A DNA stretch of 64,000 nt from Planococcus kocurii (lineage in GTDB: Bacteria; Bacillota; Bacilli; Bacillales_A; Planococcaceae). This document shows, in pieces, positions 63,281-64,000 of the stretch. The notes below the pieces were generated by a model, which was not told the origin of the DNA, did not search any database, and worked only from the letters and a program-made list of their open reading frames with translations. Within the stretch, counting starts at the first letter, position 1. The number at the start of each line of letters is the position of its first letter. Location: contig NZ_CP013661.2 in NCBI RefSeq assembly GCF_001465835.2, positions 806,001 through 870,000 on the forward strand, written 5' to 3'. The position numbers were made by a program, and so were the translations under genes.

Positions 63281-64000
63281 AACAGCTTTTTGACACACGA
63301 CGATTTCCCGCAAGAACAACCCTTTTTTAGCAATACAGCGGTCAGTGATGGCAAATCCCGCTTCTTTGATCATATGATCCATTGTCTCGATCGTGACGAC
63401 CACTAACTTTTCAGTAATCGGATATGCAGCTTTTAAAATCCCTAATTGGTCTGCGGGCGTTGCGTGTGTGTATAGGTTATACGGCATATCAATGATGGCC
63501 ACGTCGTAAATAGCTTCGACTTCCGCAATCGGGCCTAATGCTACTTCACCAGTCAATCCAAAATGAGCGATATTTTCTCTAGATCCATCGACAACTAGCG
63601 GATTCATATCACGCCCAACAATGTCGATTCCCATTGATAGTGCTTCCACTAAAACTGTACCAATACCACAACATGGATCAATGGCTTTGATACCTTTTGG
63701 TTGTGGTACGGCAATATTAGCAACTGCGCGAGCAACGCGTGTACTTAATGCCGTTGAATATTCGCGCGGTTTTTTCATATGCTTAAACCAAACAGGCTCG
63801 CTTTGAAGATAGCGCCCGAAATACCAGCGACCTTCAAAAGGAATCAACCCAAATGTTACATCTGGATGATGAACGTCCGCTTCACCGGTAATAGCGGAAC
63901 CAATTTCTCGCTCAACGTTTCGTTTACCTGAATAATCAACTTGGTCCTGCTCAGTCAAGCCGTTGATTTTCAAAAAAATGACTTTGAATGTTAACTGGTC
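63278..64000 (-). CDS. TRM11-like RNA methyltransferase, 3' part (cut by window edge)
   Basis: An open frame from the right window edge to the stop at 63278, about 240 residues. It continues upstream of the first TTG/ATG with in-frame coding (DQLTFKVIFLKINGL), so the N-terminal part of the protein, probably a THUMP-like domain, lies outside the window. The SAM-binding core shows AIDPCCGIGTVLVEALSMG and IVGRDMNPLVV; the DMPYNL motif matches the DPPY-type catalytic motif of N-methyltransferases with an altered first proline. The family modifies tRNA in archaea and eukaryotes; in Bacillales the substrate is not established. Confidence 0.85.
   Translation of the reverse strand, partial: DQLTFKVIFLKINGLTEQDQVDYSGKRNVEREIGSAITGEADVHHPDVTFGLIPFEGRWYFGRYLQSEPVWFKHMKKPREYSTALSTRVARAVANIAVPQPKGIKAIDPCCGIGTVLVEALSMGIDIVGRDMNPLVVDGSRENIAHFGLTGEVALGPIAEVEAIYDVAIIDMPYNLYTHATPADQLGILKAAYPITEKLVVVTIETMDHMIKEAGFAITDRCIAKKGLFLREIVVCQKAV

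Overview
The window reads as a chromosomal segment of a low-GC Gram-positive bacterium of the Bacillales, most likely Planococcaceae (Planococcus/Planomicrobium-like). The basis is protein similarity to Bacillus proteins recalled from memory and a gene order close to the Bacillus subtilis yeaC-yeaD-yebA-guaA-pbuG-yebE-yebG-purEKBCSQLFMNHD-yerABC-pcrB-pcrA-ligA-camS-gatCAB neighbourhood. Genus is an inference; the 16S rRNA gene here (32676-34227) could settle it. Almost all genes lie on the minus strand, so the biological reading order runs from high to low coordinates.

Layout from the left edge: gatB (cut by the window), gatA and gatC form the Glu-tRNA(Gln) amidotransferase operon (1-2554). 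camS, ligA, pcrA and pcrB form a repair/lipid operon (2656-8770). yerC, yerB and yerA follow (8843-11951), then a GNAT acetyltransferase with a long structured leader (12099-12911). The complete twelve-gene de novo IMP operon purEKBCSQLFMNHD occupies 13001-25663. It is preceded by two PurR-type boxes, a sigma-A promoter and a guanine riboswitch with a terminator (25682-25967). yebG and yebE precede it.

The conserved order is interrupted at 26716-35228 by a gene-poor stretch, a decayed IS30-family transposase and a 16S-23S-5S rRNA operon without tRNAs. The neighbourhood resumes with pbuG (PurR boxes plus guanine riboswitch), guaA (guanine riboswitch), and the yebA-yeaD-yeaC transglutaminase/DUF58/MoxR operon. 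Three guanine aptamers therefore control synthesis of IMP, uptake of purine bases and conversion of XMP to GMP.

From 43276 onward is more variable chromosome. It holds nadE-pncB for NAD salvage and an orphan, strongly structured candidate small RNA on the plus strand with its own promoter and terminator (45836-46160). A TRAP transporter plus tartrate/malate-type dehydrogenase, SDR and aldehyde dehydrogenase operon follows, which looks like a hydroxy-acid uptake and oxidation module. Then come ilvD, a GNAT, a GH13 alpha-glucosidase, a PBP3-type lipoprotein transpeptidase, pgi, bioY, a HEAT-repeat protein, a cysteine-desulfurase-like PLP enzyme, a short array of 21-bp tandem repeats, and a TRM11-like methyltransferase cut by the right edge.

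The best candidate for something undescribed is the plus-strand RNA at about 45871-46160. Most of the rest is recognisable core metabolism. All identifications are by eye; no database search was run.
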